This document shows, piece by piece, positions 43,483-54,578 of a stretch of 64,000 nucleotides of DNA. The notes beneath the pieces are model-generated. The model saw only the letters and a list, made by a program, of their open reading frames with translations, was not told where the DNA came from and searched no databases. Source of the stretch: Sphingomonas jejuensis (lineage in GTDB: Bacteria; Pseudomonadota; Alphaproteobacteria; Sphingomonadales; Sphingomonadaceae); assembly GCF_011927695.1 (NCBI RefSeq), contig NZ_JAATJE010000001.1, positions 124,001-188,000 of the forward strand, in the 5' to 3' direction. Position numbers and translations under genes: made by a program. Positions within the stretch are counted from its first letter, which is position 1. Each line of letters opens with the position of its first letter.

Positions 43483-46296
43483 ATGCGCATTCGTTCGCGG
43501 TTCACGGCGGCCTTGATGACGGCGGGGGCGACGATCGCCCTGGCCGCGCCGGCTTATGCGCAGGGCGCGCCGGCGCAGTCGCCCGCCAGCCCGACCGATC
43601 CCGCGGGCGCGCAGGTTGATCCGCAGGCCACCGAAGATGGTGGCGAGGAGATCATCGTCACCGGCATCCGCGCCTCGCTCGCCAGTGCGCTCGAGCTGAA
43701 GCGCGAGACGATCGGCGTCGTGGACGCGATCTCGGCCGAGGACATCGGCGAGTTCCCCGATGCCAACATCGCCGAGTCGCTGCAGCGCATCACCGGCGTC
43801 GCGATCAGCCGCGGCAACGGCGAAGGCCGCGGCATCACCGTTCGCGGCCTGGGGCCGGAATTCAACACGGTGCTCCTCAACAACCGACTGCTGTCGACGG
43901 AAGGCGGCGGCCGCTCCTTCTCGTTCGACATCCTGTCGTCCGAGCTGATCACGGGCGCGGAGGTCTACAAGTCGTCGGAAGCGCGGCTGCAGGAAGGCGG
44001 CATCGGATCCACCGTGATCCTGCGCACCGCGCGCCCGACCGATCGCGCCGGCCTCCACTTCGCCGGCAATGTTGCCGGCCGCCACGACAACACATCGGAC
44101 GAGATCACGCCGTTCATCTCGGGCGTGATCAGCAATTCGAACGAGGATCGCAGCTTCGGCATCCTCGCCAGCTTCGTCTACGACAAGCGCATCTCGCGGC
44201 TGTCGAATATTTCGACAGACGGTTGGATCATCAACCAGAACATCGACACCAACGGCGATGGCGTCGCGGATACGCGACCGGTGCAGGCCGATGGCACGCG
44301 CGCGCAGGGGGTGGCTCTGCCCCGTACGCTGAACTTCACCTCTACCCTTAATAATCGCGAGCGGATCGGCGGCACCTTCGCCGTCGATTATGTCATGTCG
44401 GACACGCTGCGCTTCGAACTGGACGCGCTTTATACTCAGCAGAAGACTGACAGTGTCACCAACCAACTTGGCTACTACACCGATCCAGCCCGCATCACGA
44501 CTGCGACGGTTAACGAAAATCGCACGGTGACGCAGTTTACTGTTTTGCCGGCAACGGCCACCGCCGGCCTGGCATCCGACAACATCCTGGCGACCAACCC
44601 GCAGAATGCACGGACCTACCAGATCGGTGCGAACCTCGAATGGACTCCGACGGAAGACCTGACGCTGGCGTTCGATGGTGCGCATTCCAACACACGAAAT
44701 GACTCCGACCAGCTCTTCTATGTCGTTGGCACGCGCCAGATCGGCGTGTCACCAACTTTCGTCCTGAATGGTCCGGACGGACTTCCGACGATGACCAACG
44801 TGCTGCCGACCAACGACCGCTCGGCGCCCCGGCTCCATTGCTGCTCAGAGCGCGGCGGTAGAAACCGTGACACCATCAATCAGGCAACCTTCGACCTGAC
44901 CTGGGAGCAGGATGGCTTCCTCGACAAGCTGCAAGCGGGCATCCTGTTCACCAACCGCAAGAAGGAGACGGTGGTCCGCGAATCGCCGGAGCCGCTTGGA
45001 TGCTTCTACTGCGGCTACCTGGCGGTGGCGCCGGGATCGCTTTTCAGTGACTTTAATGCCGACGTGCTCGGCCGTGATCTAACCTGGCTTACCTATGACC
45101 GCGATGCACTCGTCCGCTATTACGGCTCGGCCGAGGCTGTGAACCAGGTCGGCGGCACCAGCCAAGCCGCGATCGATGCACGTAACCGCTTCCTTGCGGT
45201 CTACGCTGGCAACAACAACAGCCTGGATCCGATCGATCGTGAGCGCGGATCCGGCACCGTTCGCGAAAACACCTACGCAGCCTATGTGCAGGCCACCTTT
45301 CAGGGCGACCTAGGCAACTCTCGCTGGACGGCGCAGGCCGGTGCGCGCCTGGTCAATACTCAAGTATTTGCAACCGGTTACTCGGTGACGCTCCTCGACG
45401 TAATTCAGAATCCGGCCGACCCGACGGCGGCGGTGCCGGTATACAGCCCGACCATCCCGGTCGATGCCAAGAACGACTATACCTACCTGCTGCCCACCGC
45501 GAGCTTCCGCCTCAACGTGACCGACGACCTGATCTTCCGTCTGGCGGGTTCGCGCACTCTGACCCGGCCAACACTCGGTCGCCTCGGCCTTTCACAGGAT
45601 TTCGTTTTCCGTCCGCCGAATTCGAACACCGTCAGCGGCGGCAACCCGTTTCTTCGGCCGTTCCTTTCCTGGAATGCCGATGCGGCCGTCGACTATTACC
45701 TCAGCCGCACAAGCTATGCGAGCGTCGCCGGCTTTTACAAAAAGCTACAGAACTTCATCATTTCAGGTCAGCAGCCTGAGGAATATTTCGGTCTGACTTT
45801 TATCGCCAATCGTCCCTATAATGCGCAGGAAGGCGAAGTGTACGGCGCGGAGTTCGCGATCCAGTCGACTTTCGATTTCTTGCCCGGCTTCCTCAGCGGG
45901 TTTGGCGCATCGGCTAACTACACTTTGGTTGAAAGCTCGATCCGCTTTGATCCGACGCTCAGCAATCAGACCTTCAACGTGGAAGGCCTTTCCGACACCG
46001 CCAATCTGGTGCTCTTCTACGAAGACGAAACATTCCAGATTCGCGGCGCATATAACTGGCGTGCGCCGTTCCTGGCGGCAACGTTCGGAGCGCAGAGCCA
46101 GCCGTCGCAGGTCGTCGCCTATGACCAGATTGATGCATCGGCGGCGGTCCGGATCAACGAGAATGTCTCGGTCTATGCAGAAGTGCTGAACCTGACCGAT
46201 AACCGCTACCGCGATTATTCCCGCTTCGAGGAGCGGCTGATCACGGAGTCGACCCAAGGACGGCGCATCACCGTGGGTCTGCGCGGCAGCTTCTGA
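43483..46296 (+). CDS. TonB-dependent receptor, probably for galactosides
   Basis: A 937-residue outer membrane transporter of the Xanthomonas/Caulobacter type. It has a signal peptide ending APAYAQ, a TonB box region EEIIVTGIRASLASALE, the plug with EDIGEFPDANIAESLQRITG and VRGLGPEFNTVLLNN, then the 22-strand barrel ending TVGLRGSF. Two Cys pairs in predicted surface loops (LHCCSE and GCFYCGY) may form disulfides. The ATG at 43483 has AGGGAGGGAAGA upstream. The barrel half is visibly less GC-rich than its neighbours. The substrate is inferred from the flanking alpha-galactosidase and mutarotase genes. Confidence 0.93.
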   Translation: MRIRSRFTAALMTAGATIALAAPAYAQGAPAQSPASPTDPAGAQVDPQATEDGGEEIIVTGIRASLASALELKRETIGVVDAISAEDIGEFPDANIAESLQRITGVAISRGNGEGRGITVRGLGPEFNTVLLNNRLLSTEGGGRSFSFDILSSELITGAEVYKSSEARLQEGGIGSTVILRTARPTDRAGLHFAGNVAGRHDNTSDEITPFISGVISNSNEDRSFGILASFVYDKRISRLSNISTDGWIINQNIDTNGDGVADTRPVQADGTRAQGVALPRTLNFTSTLNNRERIGGTFAVDYVMSDTLRFELDALYTQQKTDSVTNQLGYYTDPARITTATVNENRTVTQFTVLPATATAGLASDNILATNPQNARTYQIGANLEWTPTEDLTLAFDGAHSNTRNDSDQLFYVVGTRQIGVSPTFVLNGPDGLPTMTNVLPTNDRSAPRLHCCSERGGRNRDTINQATFDLTWEQDGFLDKLQAGILFTNRKKETVVRESPEPLGCFYCGYLAVAPGSLFSDFNADVLGRDLTWLTYDRDALVRYYGSAEAVNQVGGTSQAAIDARNRFLAVYAGNNNSLDPIDRERGSGTVRENTYAAYVQATFQGDLGNSRWTAQAGARLVNTQVFATGYSVTLLDVIQNPADPTAAVPVYSPTIPVDAKNDYTYLLPTASFRLNVTDDLIFRLAGSRTLTRPTLGRLGLSQDFVFRPPNSNTVSGGNPFLRPFLSWNADAAVDYYLSRTSYASVAGFYKKLQNFIISGQQPEEYFGLTFIANRPYNAQEGEVYGAEFAIQSTFDFLPGFLSGFGASANYTLVESSIRFDPTLSNQTFNVEGLSDTANLVLFYEDETFQIRGAYNWRAPFLAATFGAQSQPSQVVAYDQIDASAAVRINENVSVYAEVLNLTDNRYRDYSRFEERLITESTQGRRITVGLRGSF

Positions 46297-46311
46297 GCTA
46301 AGGGGGGAGGG

Positions 46312-46345
46312 CGGCCGCGTCGGAGAAGGGCGCGGCCGGCTTTTT
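46312..46345 (+). terminator. terminator after the TonB receptor gene
   Basis: CGGCCGCG (46312-46319) pairs with CGCGGCCG (46331-46338) around an 11-base loop, and five T residues follow at 46341-46345. It may partly separate the receptor from galM, which starts 18 bases later. Confidence 0.75.
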
Positions 46346-46363
46346 ACCTGCCGACGAGGCTCG

Positions 46364-47383
46364 ATGCCGATCATAACATACCACGACCTGCCCGACGGCC
46401 GCCGCGCCGCCCGTGTCGAGCTCCGCTCGCCGGGCGGCGTCCGCGTGTCCGTGACCAACCTTGGCGCGACGCTGATGGGGATCGACGCGCCCGATCGTAC
46501 CGGGCGGATCGCGCCCGTGCTGCTGGGCCACCGTGATCCGGCCGACTACCCCACCGGCGGCGGCGCCGGGGCCAACCATTATTACGGCGCCACCTGCGGC
46601 CGCGTCGCCAACCGGATCCGCGACGCCGCCTTCGACATGGACGGCATGCGCTACGGGCTGGACGCCAATGAGGGCCGTCATCACCTGCATGGCGGTCGCC
46701 ACGGCTTCAGCCATGCTCTCTGGCACATCGAGTCCGTCGAGGATGACGCCGTGTCGATGCAGCTGGACAGCCTGGATGGCGATCAGGGCTATCCCGGTCG
46801 TCTTGTGGTTGCGGCGCGCTTCTCGCTGTCGGCGGAGGGCAGGTTGCTGATCGGCTTTTCGGCCCGTACCGATCGGCCGACCCACGTCAACATCGTGTCG
46901 CATGGTTATTTCAACCTGTCCGGCGACATCATGCGTAGCATCGCGGATCACGAGCTCACCATTTTCGCCGACAGCTACCTGCCGATCGACGGGGACGCGC
47001 TGCCGACCGGGGCACGTGTCGATGTATCAGGCACGCCGTTCGATTTCCGCAATGGCCGCATCGTGGGGAATGTCATCGACACTCAGGATGATCAGCTTCG
47101 GCTGGGCGACGGCTTCAACCACTGCTTCGTGCCAGACGGAGGGGGAATGCGGCCGGTGGCGCGGCTGCATCATCCGGGCAGCGGCCGCACGCTGGATGTC
47201 GCGACCGATCAGCCGGGCCTGCAGCTCTACACCGGCAACGCGCTGTCCCCCCGGCGCTCGGCACTCTGCCTGGAAGCACAGGGCTGGCCGGACAGCGCGA
47301 ACCATCCCGGCTTCCCGTCGACCCGGCTCGATCCGGGAGAGACCTACCGCTCGACGACCCTGCTGACCTTCACCGCCGCCTGA
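46364..47383 (+). CDS. galM: aldose 1-epimerase (galactose mutarotase) GalM
   Basis: GalM interconverts alpha- and beta-galactose, needed because alpha-galactosidase releases the alpha form and dehydrogenases use the beta form. The 339-residue protein has the active-site patterns YGATCGRVANRIRDAAFDMD, EGRHHLHGGRHGFSHALW (catalytic His), VSHGYFNLSG (second His) and a late catalytic Glu in LCLEAQGWPDSAN. There is no signal peptide, so it acts in the cytoplasm. It follows the TonB receptor on the same strand. Confidence 0.95.
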   Translation: MPIITYHDLPDGRRAARVELRSPGGVRVSVTNLGATLMGIDAPDRTGRIAPVLLGHRDPADYPTGGGAGANHYYGATCGRVANRIRDAAFDMDGMRYGLDANEGRHHLHGGRHGFSHALWHIESVEDDAVSMQLDSLDGDQGYPGRLVVAARFSLSAEGRLLIGFSARTDRPTHVNIVSHGYFNLSGDIMRSIADHELTIFADSYLPIDGDALPTGARVDVSGTPFDFRNGRIVGNVIDTQDDQLRLGDGFNHCFVPDGGGMRPVARLHHPGSGRTLDVATDQPGLQLYTGNALSPRRSALCLEAQGWPDSANHPGFPSTRLDPGETYRSTTLLTFTAA

Positions 47384-47392
47384 TCGACCGCC

Positions 47393-48106
47393 CTACAGCC
47401 GCGCCATGCGCCCGTTGTCGACCACCACATCCTCGCCCGTCACAAACCGCGCCGCATCGGACACCAGGAACAGCACCGCCTCGGCCACGTCGCGGGTGTC
47501 GCCGACATCGGCCGGGTCGAGCACTTCCGCACCCGATTTGATCGCCGGACTTTCGTGCAGCAACGGCGTGTCGATGGCGCCCGGCAGGACGGCGTTGCAC
47601 CTGATCCCACGGGCTCGCCCCTCGATCGCTGTGGAACGGGTGAGGCTGACCAGTGCCGCCTTGGACGCCGCATAGCTGGACACGAGCGCGGTCGTGCGCC
47701 GTGCATGCACGGACGCCACGTTCACGATCGCGCCGCCGGATGGCATGCGGCGAAGCGCGTGGCCGGTCAGCAGCGCGGGCGCGACCAGGTTGACCGCCAG
47801 CAGCCGGTGCCAGTCCTCCGCCGTCTGATCCTCGACCGGCTTGAAGATCATGATGCCGGCGACATTCACCAGGATGTCGATGGCATCCAGGCCGTCCACC
47901 GCCCGCGCAAAAGCCTCGTCCACGGCCTCCGGCTTGCCGAGATCGGCCAGCAGCGTCATCGCCCCGGCGGGCGGGGCAGCCGGCGCCGTCCTGTCGATCA
48001 GCGCCAGCCGTGCGCCGGCCTCGGCCAGCCGGGCGACGATGGCCGCGCCGATGCCGCCGGCGGCGCCCGTCACGATCGCGGCCTTTCCGTCCAGCCTGCT
48101 CACCAT
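47393..48106 (-). CDS. SDR-family dehydrogenase, probable galactose 1-dehydrogenase
   Basis: A 237-residue short-chain dehydrogenase. The nucleotide site is VTGAAGGIGAAIVARL, the structural motif NVAGIM, the catalytic Ser in VNVASVHARR and the catalytic YAASK. A basic residue after the second strand (LIDRT) with the preceding Asp favours NAD. In this cluster it is the only candidate to oxidise galactose to galactonolactone, so that role is inferred from context. It could instead be an accessory dehydrogenase. It overlaps the dgoD end by seven bases. Confidence 0.85.
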   Translation of the reverse strand: MVSRLDGKAAIVTGAAGGIGAAIVARLAEAGARLALIDRTAPAAPPAGAMTLLADLGKPEAVDEAFARAVDGLDAIDILVNVAGIMIFKPVEDQTAEDWHRLLAVNLVAPALLTGHALRRMPSGGAIVNVASVHARRTTALVSSYAASKAALVSLTRSTAIEGRARGIRCNAVLPGAIDTPLLHESPAIKSGAEVLDPADVGDTRDVAEAVLFLVSDAARFVTGEDVVVDNGRMARL

Positions 48107-49245
48107 TCGCGCAGCGATCCATCGCGGCCGCGCCATACCGGATTGCGCCAGCGATGCGGCGTCCGCGCGGCATCGCGCACCCGCGCCTCGTCGATCTCCA
48201 GGCCCAGCCCCGGGCCCTCGAGCACGTCCACCATGCCGCCCTTCACCGCCAGCGCATCCGGGTTGGCGACGTAGGTGAGCAGGTCCGCATCCGCCTGGTT
48301 GTAATGGATGCCGAGCGACATTTCCTGGATCACGAAGTTGGGTGTCGCCGCCGCCACCTGGAAGCAGGCGGCAAGCGCCAGGGGGCCGAGCGGGCAGTGC
48401 GGCGCCAGCGCCACGTCATAGGTTTCGGCCATCGCCGCGATCCGCCGGACCTCTGAGATGCCGCCGGCATGGCTGAGATCGGGCTGCGCGATGTCGATCG
48501 ACGCCGTTTCGAAGAACGGCCGGAAATCCCACCGGCTGTAGAGCCGCTCGCCCAGCGCCAGCGGCAGGCTGGTCTGCTGCGCGATCTGCGCGATCGCGGC
48601 GGGCTGTTCGCTCAGCAGCACTTCCTCGACGAACAGGGGGTTCAACGGCTCCATCGCCTTGATGAGCTGGCGGGCCATCGGCTTGTGAACGCGCCCGTGG
48701 AAGTCGATGCCCACGTCCACGCCGGTGTCGCGTACCAGCGCGAGCCGCTCAACCGCCGCGTCGATCGCCGCCGGGCTGTCGAGCCACTCCATGTCCTCGG
48801 TGCCGTTCATCTTGACCGCGTCGAACCCCTGGTCGAGCCGCGCCGCCGCCGCCTCGGCCACGTCGCCCGGCCGATCGCCGCCGATCCAGGCGTACACGCG
48901 CATCCGGTCGCGCACGCGCCCGCCGAGCAGGTCGGACACGGGAACGCCCAGCGCCTTGCCCTTCAGGTCCCACAGCGCCTGGTCGAGGCCGGACAGCGCC
49001 GACAGCAGCACCGGCCCGCCGCGATAGAAGCCCAGCCGGTGGACCAGCTGCCAGATGTCCTCGATCCGCCCCGCCTCCAGGCCGATCACGCGGTCGCGTA
49101 CCGCCTCCAGCGCGCCGACCACGGCCTCGGCATGACCCTCCAGGCTGGCCTCGCCCCAGCCGACGGCGCCGTCGTCAGTCTCGACCCGCACGAACAGCCA
49201 GCGCGGCGGCACCAGGAAGCTCTCGATCGAAGCCAGCTTAGGCAT
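48100..49245 (-). CDS. dgoD: D-galactonate dehydratase DgoD
   Basis: An enolase-superfamily enzyme of 381 residues dehydrating galactonate to 2-keto-3-deoxygalactonate. Diagnostic DgoD residues are in VGIDFHGRVHKPMA (metal-ligand Asp and catalytic His) and DVALAPHCPLGP (second catalytic His), with further metal ligands in NPLFVEEVLL and LALGERLYSRWDF. The ATG at 49245 is used; it overlaps the permease gene end by eight bases. It belongs to the ABC importer operon, so uptake and the first committed steps are co-expressed. Confidence 0.95.
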   Translation of the reverse strand: MPKLASIESFLVPPRWLFVRVETDDGAVGWGEASLEGHAEAVVGALEAVRDRVIGLEAGRIEDIWQLVHRLGFYRGGPVLLSALSGLDQALWDLKGKALGVPVSDLLGGRVRDRMRVYAWIGGDRPGDVAEAAAARLDQGFDAVKMNGTEDMEWLDSPAAIDAAVERLALVRDTGVDVGIDFHGRVHKPMARQLIKAMEPLNPLFVEEVLLSEQPAAIAQIAQQTSLPLALGERLYSRWDFRPFFETASIDIAQPDLSHAGGISEVRRIAAMAETYDVALAPHCPLGPLALAACFQVAAATPNFVIQEMSLGIHYNQADADLLTYVANPDALAVKGGMVDVLEGPGLGLEIDEARVRDAARTPHRWRNPVWRGRDGSLREW

Positions 49246-50235
49246 GGCGCGCGTCGCTCTCGTCAGGGTTGCGGGGGGCGGCGCCCCGGAAGGAAGGGAG
49301 GCGCGGCAGCGATCCGGTCTGCCGCAGCCGGTCGAGCACGACCGCCACCAGCAGGATCCCGCCACGCACGACATATTGGTAGAAGGTGGGCACGTTCAGC
49401 AGGTTGAGCGCATTTTGCGCCGCGCCCATGATGAGAACGCCGACGATCACGCCGCCAATGGTGCCGACCCCGCCCGACAGCGACACGCCGCCCAGCACGC
49501 AGGCGGAGATCACGGCAAGCTCAAGCCCGATCGACGTGTTCGGCTGCCCGCTGGTGATACGCGCGGCCAGGATGATGCCGGCCAGCCCCGCGACCAGCCC
49601 CTGCAATGCGAACACGGCGATGCGCACGCGCGTAATCGGCACGCCGGCAAGCCGCGCGGCCTCCGGATTGCCGCCGATCGCCAGCACGTTGCGGCCGAAC
49701 ACGGTGCGATTGAGCACGAAGCCGAAAACGATGAAGCAGCCGATCATCGCCCAGATCGGATAGTTGAGCCCGAGGAAGCTGTCGGTGCCGAGCCGGTAGA
49801 AACCCTCGGCCGGGATCGCCACGGACTCCCCGCCCGACACCAGGAAGGCCAGGCCGCGCACGATCTCCATGGTGGCGAGGGTGACGATCAGCGAATTGAC
49901 CTTCAGCCAGGCCACCACCGCGCCGTTGAACGCCCCCACCAGCGCACCGCCGACCAGCCCTGCAACGATGCCGAGGGTAACGCTGCCGGTGGACGCGATC
50001 ACCACTGCGGTCAGCACACCCGACAGGGCGACGATCGACCCGACGGACAGGTCCACCTCCCGCATCGCCAGGACCAGCATCATGGTGGTGGCGATGGTGC
50101 CGACCAGCGTGACCGACAGCGCCAGCCCGCGCAGGTTCCGGCTGCCCAGGAAGTCGGGCACGAACAGCGACAGGGCCGCCAGCAGGATGATCAGGATGAG
50201 GAGCGGGCCGGCGCGCCGCATCAATCGGTCGAGGC

Positions 50236-50239
<4 letters not shown>
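49238..50239 (-). CDS. sugar ABC transporter permease (RbsC/MglC family)
   Basis: A 333-residue permease of the ribose/galactose class with about ten hydrophobic segments. Family marks are REVDLSVGSIVALSGVLTAV, FNGAVVAWLKVNSLIVTLAT and AIGGNPEAARLAGVPITRV. The start overlaps the ATPase gene end by four bases (ATGA at 50236-50239). With the ATPase and binding protein upstream it makes a complete importer, probably for galactose. Confidence 0.93.
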
Positions 50240-51752
<1,513 letters not shown>

Positions 51753-51753
<1 letters not shown>

Positions 51754-52748
51754 CAGGCCTGCCCCTCCTGGATCAGAAGCCGGCGGTAATTGCTGCGGTC
51801 CATCAGGATGCCGGGCGTCAGCGTTACGTCCGGCGGCCGCACGCCCTCGGTGATCCACCGGTACATGGTAACGCTGGTGTCGAACCCGTGCCGCCGGGGG
51901 CTGAGCAGGATCGACGCGAAGAAGCCGGTCGGCCGCGGCTTGGCGAGGTCGGCGATCGCGGACTCCGATCCGCCGATGCCGATGCCGATCACCTCATTCG
52001 GTCCAAGCCCAAGGCCTTCGGCCGCGCGCACGCCGCCGACCACGGTTTCGTCGTTCAGCCCCAGGATGATCCAGTTCCTGACGCGACCCTGCTGCGTCAG
52101 CACCGGACTGGCGGCGGTAAAGGCGCCCTCCGTGTCGGTGGTCCGCTGGGGTGCGTCGAAAATGCGGCCGGACGGCACGCCCCCGGCGGTCAGCGCCGCC
52201 ACCGCGCCGCCGGTCCGTTCGCGCCCGGTTTCCAGGCTGTCATAGGCGATGCGGAGCACGCCCAGCGTGTCCGGCGACCAGCCCCTGCGACGGGCTTCGG
52301 CCAGTGCCGCCTCGCCGGCCATTCGACCGATCTCCACCGCCGAGATGCCGACGTGCGGGATGCCGGGGATCGGCTGCCCGGTCGGTCCGGTCAGCCGGTC
52401 GTCCACCGACATCGCCTTCATGCCGCTCTGTTCGGCTGCGATCCGGATGGCGGGGCCAAGCCGCGGATCGGGCGCGCAGATCACGAACCCGCCGGCGTGC
52501 CGGGCGTAGAGCGTGCCGAGTGCGGACAGCACCCGGTCGCCGTCCTCGGCCCCGATCCTCAACAGGTCGAAGCCCAGCTCCTCGGCCGCGATCCCGGCGA
52601 AGCGCCACTCGTCCTGGAACCATTGTTCCTGCGGCATCTTGACGACGAAGCCGATGCGCACGGCCTCATCGGCGGCGGAACAGGCCGGCAGCATCGCGAT
52701 GCCGCCCGCCCCCAATCCCGTCAGCACATGTCGACGCGCCAGGCGCAT
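51753..52748 (-). CDS. sugar ABC transporter substrate-binding protein with Tat-type lipoprotein signal
   Basis: A 331-residue periplasmic-binding protein of the LacI/RbsB-like fold. The N-terminus MRLARRHVLTGLGAGG has twin arginines, and the signal ends in the lipobox-like LPAC, so it may be exported folded and lipid-anchored. Family segments include VRIGFVVKMPQEQWFQDEW and NWIILGLNDETVVGGVRA, the latter with the ligand Asn/Asp region. The ATG at 52748 is preferred to upstream ATGs because it begins the signal. The sequence resembles arabinose/galactose-binding AraF-type proteins. It heads the ABC-dgoD-SDR operon. Confidence 0.88.
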
Positions 52749-52816
52749 GCCGCAATCTTCCCCCTCGCCTGTTCTCTTGATGTCCATCATGCGCAAGGAT
52801 TCGACAGCCGTCAATT

Positions 52817-52833
52817 TATATCATATTTATTTG
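52817..52833. promoter_or_regulatory. galactoside regulon operator, site between the ABC operon and SMP-30
   Basis: TATATCATATTTATTTG is the best copy of the shared motif. It lies between the divergent binding-protein gene (minus) and lactonase gene (plus), 14 bases before the latter start codon. One site here could control both operons. Confidence 0.65.
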
Positions 52834-52847
52834 AGGACGGAGGGGAC

Positions 52848-53705
52848 ATGGACCATCGCATCATCGAACGGTCAGGGCGTGACGTGCTGGGGGAGGGGCC
52901 CACGTGGATCCCGGACGAGGACAGCCTGTTCTGGGTCGACATCGTCGGGCAGCGGCTCTGGTCGCTGACGCTCGCCGATCACAAGATCCGCTCGTGGCCG
53001 ATGCCTGAAAAGATTTGCTGGGTCGTGCCGCGCGCCGGCCGTCGCGACCTGCTCGCCGGCTTCAAGAGCGGCATCGCCGCTCTCACGCTGGACCCGCTCT
53101 CGATCGATCCCATCGTCGCGCCAGAGGCCGATCGACCCGAAAACCGCCTCAACGATGCGAAGGTGGATGGCGCCGGCCGCCTTTGGTTCGGCAGCAAGGA
53201 CGACCGCGACGAGGACGCGAGCGGTGCTTTCTACCGGATGGATGGGCGCCTCGTGCCGGAACGGGTCGACGATGGCTATGGCGTGACCAACGGCCCCACG
53301 TTCAGCGCGGATGGCGACTGGCTTTACCATACCGACAGCGCCGCACGGCTGATCTACCGCTTCCGCTTGGAGGAGGGCGGCCGGCTCGGTCCGCGCGAGG
53401 ATCACATCCGCTTCGAGGATGAATGGGGCTACCCCGACGGCATGACCACCGACGCCGATGGCTGCCTGTGGGTGGCGCACTGGGCCGGGGGGCGGATCAG
53501 CCGCTTCGATCCCGCGGGTCGGCGCATGACGTCGGTCGCCTTGCCGGCGGCGAACATCACCAGCTGTGCCTTTGCCGGGCCCGCGCTGGACCGGCTGTTC
53601 GTCACGTCCGCCGCGCTCAACGACGATGCGTCCGCGCATGGCGGCGCGCTGTTCGAGGTCGATGCCGGCGTCCGCGGCATGGCGCCCGTGCCATTCGGCG
53701 GCTGA
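52848..53705 (+). CDS. SMP-30/gluconolactonase-family sugar lactonase
   Basis: A 285-residue six-bladed propeller that hydrolyses sugar lactones, here probably galactonolactone to galactonate. Metal ligands are visible: Glu in VLGEGPTWIPDEDSLFWVD, Asn in ENRLNDAKVDGAGRLWFGS and Asp in GYPDGMTTDADGCLWVAHW. A GGAGGGGAC ribosome site precedes the ATG at 52848. It is the first gene of an operon with the GntR-type regulator, which starts two bases after its stop. Confidence 0.93.
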   Translation: MDHRIIERSGRDVLGEGPTWIPDEDSLFWVDIVGQRLWSLTLADHKIRSWPMPEKICWVVPRAGRRDLLAGFKSGIAALTLDPLSIDPIVAPEADRPENRLNDAKVDGAGRLWFGSKDDRDEDASGAFYRMDGRLVPERVDDGYGVTNGPTFSADGDWLYHTDSAARLIYRFRLEEGGRLGPREDHIRFEDEWGYPDGMTTDADGCLWVAHWAGGRISRFDPAGRRMTSVALPAANITSCAFAGPALDRLFVTSAALNDDASAHGGALFEVDAGVRGMAPVPFGG

Positions 53706-53706
53706 C

Positions 53707-54528
53707 ATGATGCATGACAGCGACAGGCCGGCTGCGGTACACTTGCGGGCGATGGACAGATTTGACGATCTTGCTGTGCCGGACGGCGACGTCACGGTCG
53801 CCGCTGCCGCGCGCGCGGGCGAGGACGGTCGCAATCTCACCGCCAGCATCGTCGACGATCTCGGCCGGGCCATCGTGACGCAGGCCTATGTCCCGGCACA
53901 GCCCTTCCCGACGGAAGCCGAGCTCTGCCTGCGCTACGGCGCCAGCAGGCCGGTGCTGCGCGAAGCGGTGAAGATGCTGACGGCAAAGGGCCTGCTGCTT
54001 GCCCGCAAGCGTGCCGGCACCGTGGTGCAGCCGGAAGACAACTGGAACCTGCTCGATCCGGACGTGCTCAACTGGATGCTGCAGCGGACCTTCTCGATCG
54101 ATCTTCTGATCGACTTCACCGAGATCCGCATGTCCATCGAACCGCGCGCCGCGACGCTTGCGGCGCACAGCGCCAGCGGACCGCAGCGCCGCGCCATCAT
54201 GGAGGCGATTGAACGCATGTTCGCCGCCGACCGGGGCGAGGATGATGCGCTGGCGGCCGACATCGCGTTCCACATCGCGGTGCTGGAGGCGAGCAACAAC
54301 CGCTTCATGCGCCAGTTCACCGGGCTCACCGAGACTACGCTGCGCTTCTCCATCCGCCGGACCAACGAATATAAAGGCGTGCGGCGCGCCAGCGCCAAGG
54401 AGCACAAGAAGGTCGCCGACGCCATCATCGAGGGTCAGGCGGAGCGGGCGGCCGTGCAGATGCGCGATCTGATCCAGGGCGCGCTCGATCTGCTGCTCGC
54501 CCGCGGATCGCACCCGCCCCGGCCCTGA
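53707..54528 (+). CDS. GntR-family (FadR/FCD subfamily) regulator of the galactoside cluster
   Basis: A 273-residue repressor-type protein. The winged helix contains YGASRPVLREAVKMLTAKGL, and the C-terminal FCD ligand domain has the helix FTEIRMSIEPRAATLAA and the metal-site helix DIAFHIAVLEASNNRF. DgoR, the galactonate regulator, belongs to this subfamily. Several starts are possible (53707, 53710, 53752); the first is chosen because it follows the upstream stop directly. It probably binds the TATATCATA-type sites and senses galactonate or a lactone. Confidence 0.9.
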   Translation: MMHDSDRPAAVHLRAMDRFDDLAVPDGDVTVAAAARAGEDGRNLTASIVDDLGRAIVTQAYVPAQPFPTEAELCLRYGASRPVLREAVKMLTAKGLLLARKRAGTVVQPEDNWNLLDPDVLNWMLQRTFSIDLLIDFTEIRMSIEPRAATLAAHSASGPQRRAIMEAIERMFAADRGEDDALAADIAFHIAVLEASNNRFMRQFTGLTETTLRFSIRRTNEYKGVRRASAKEHKKVADAIIEGQAERAAVQMRDLIQGALDLLLARGSHPPRP

Positions 54529-54554
54529 TCGCTCGGGGGCGCCCGCACCGCACC

Positions 54555-54578
54555 GCGGAGCTGACTACAGTCCTCCGC
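54555..54578. terminator. hairpin between converging gntR and acylase genes
   Basis: GCGGAG (54555-54560) pairs with CTCCGC (54573-54578), and GACT pairs with AGTC inside. It overlaps the 3' end of the acylase gene and follows the gntR stop by 26 bases. No T tract is present, so termination is only possible. Confidence 0.35.
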
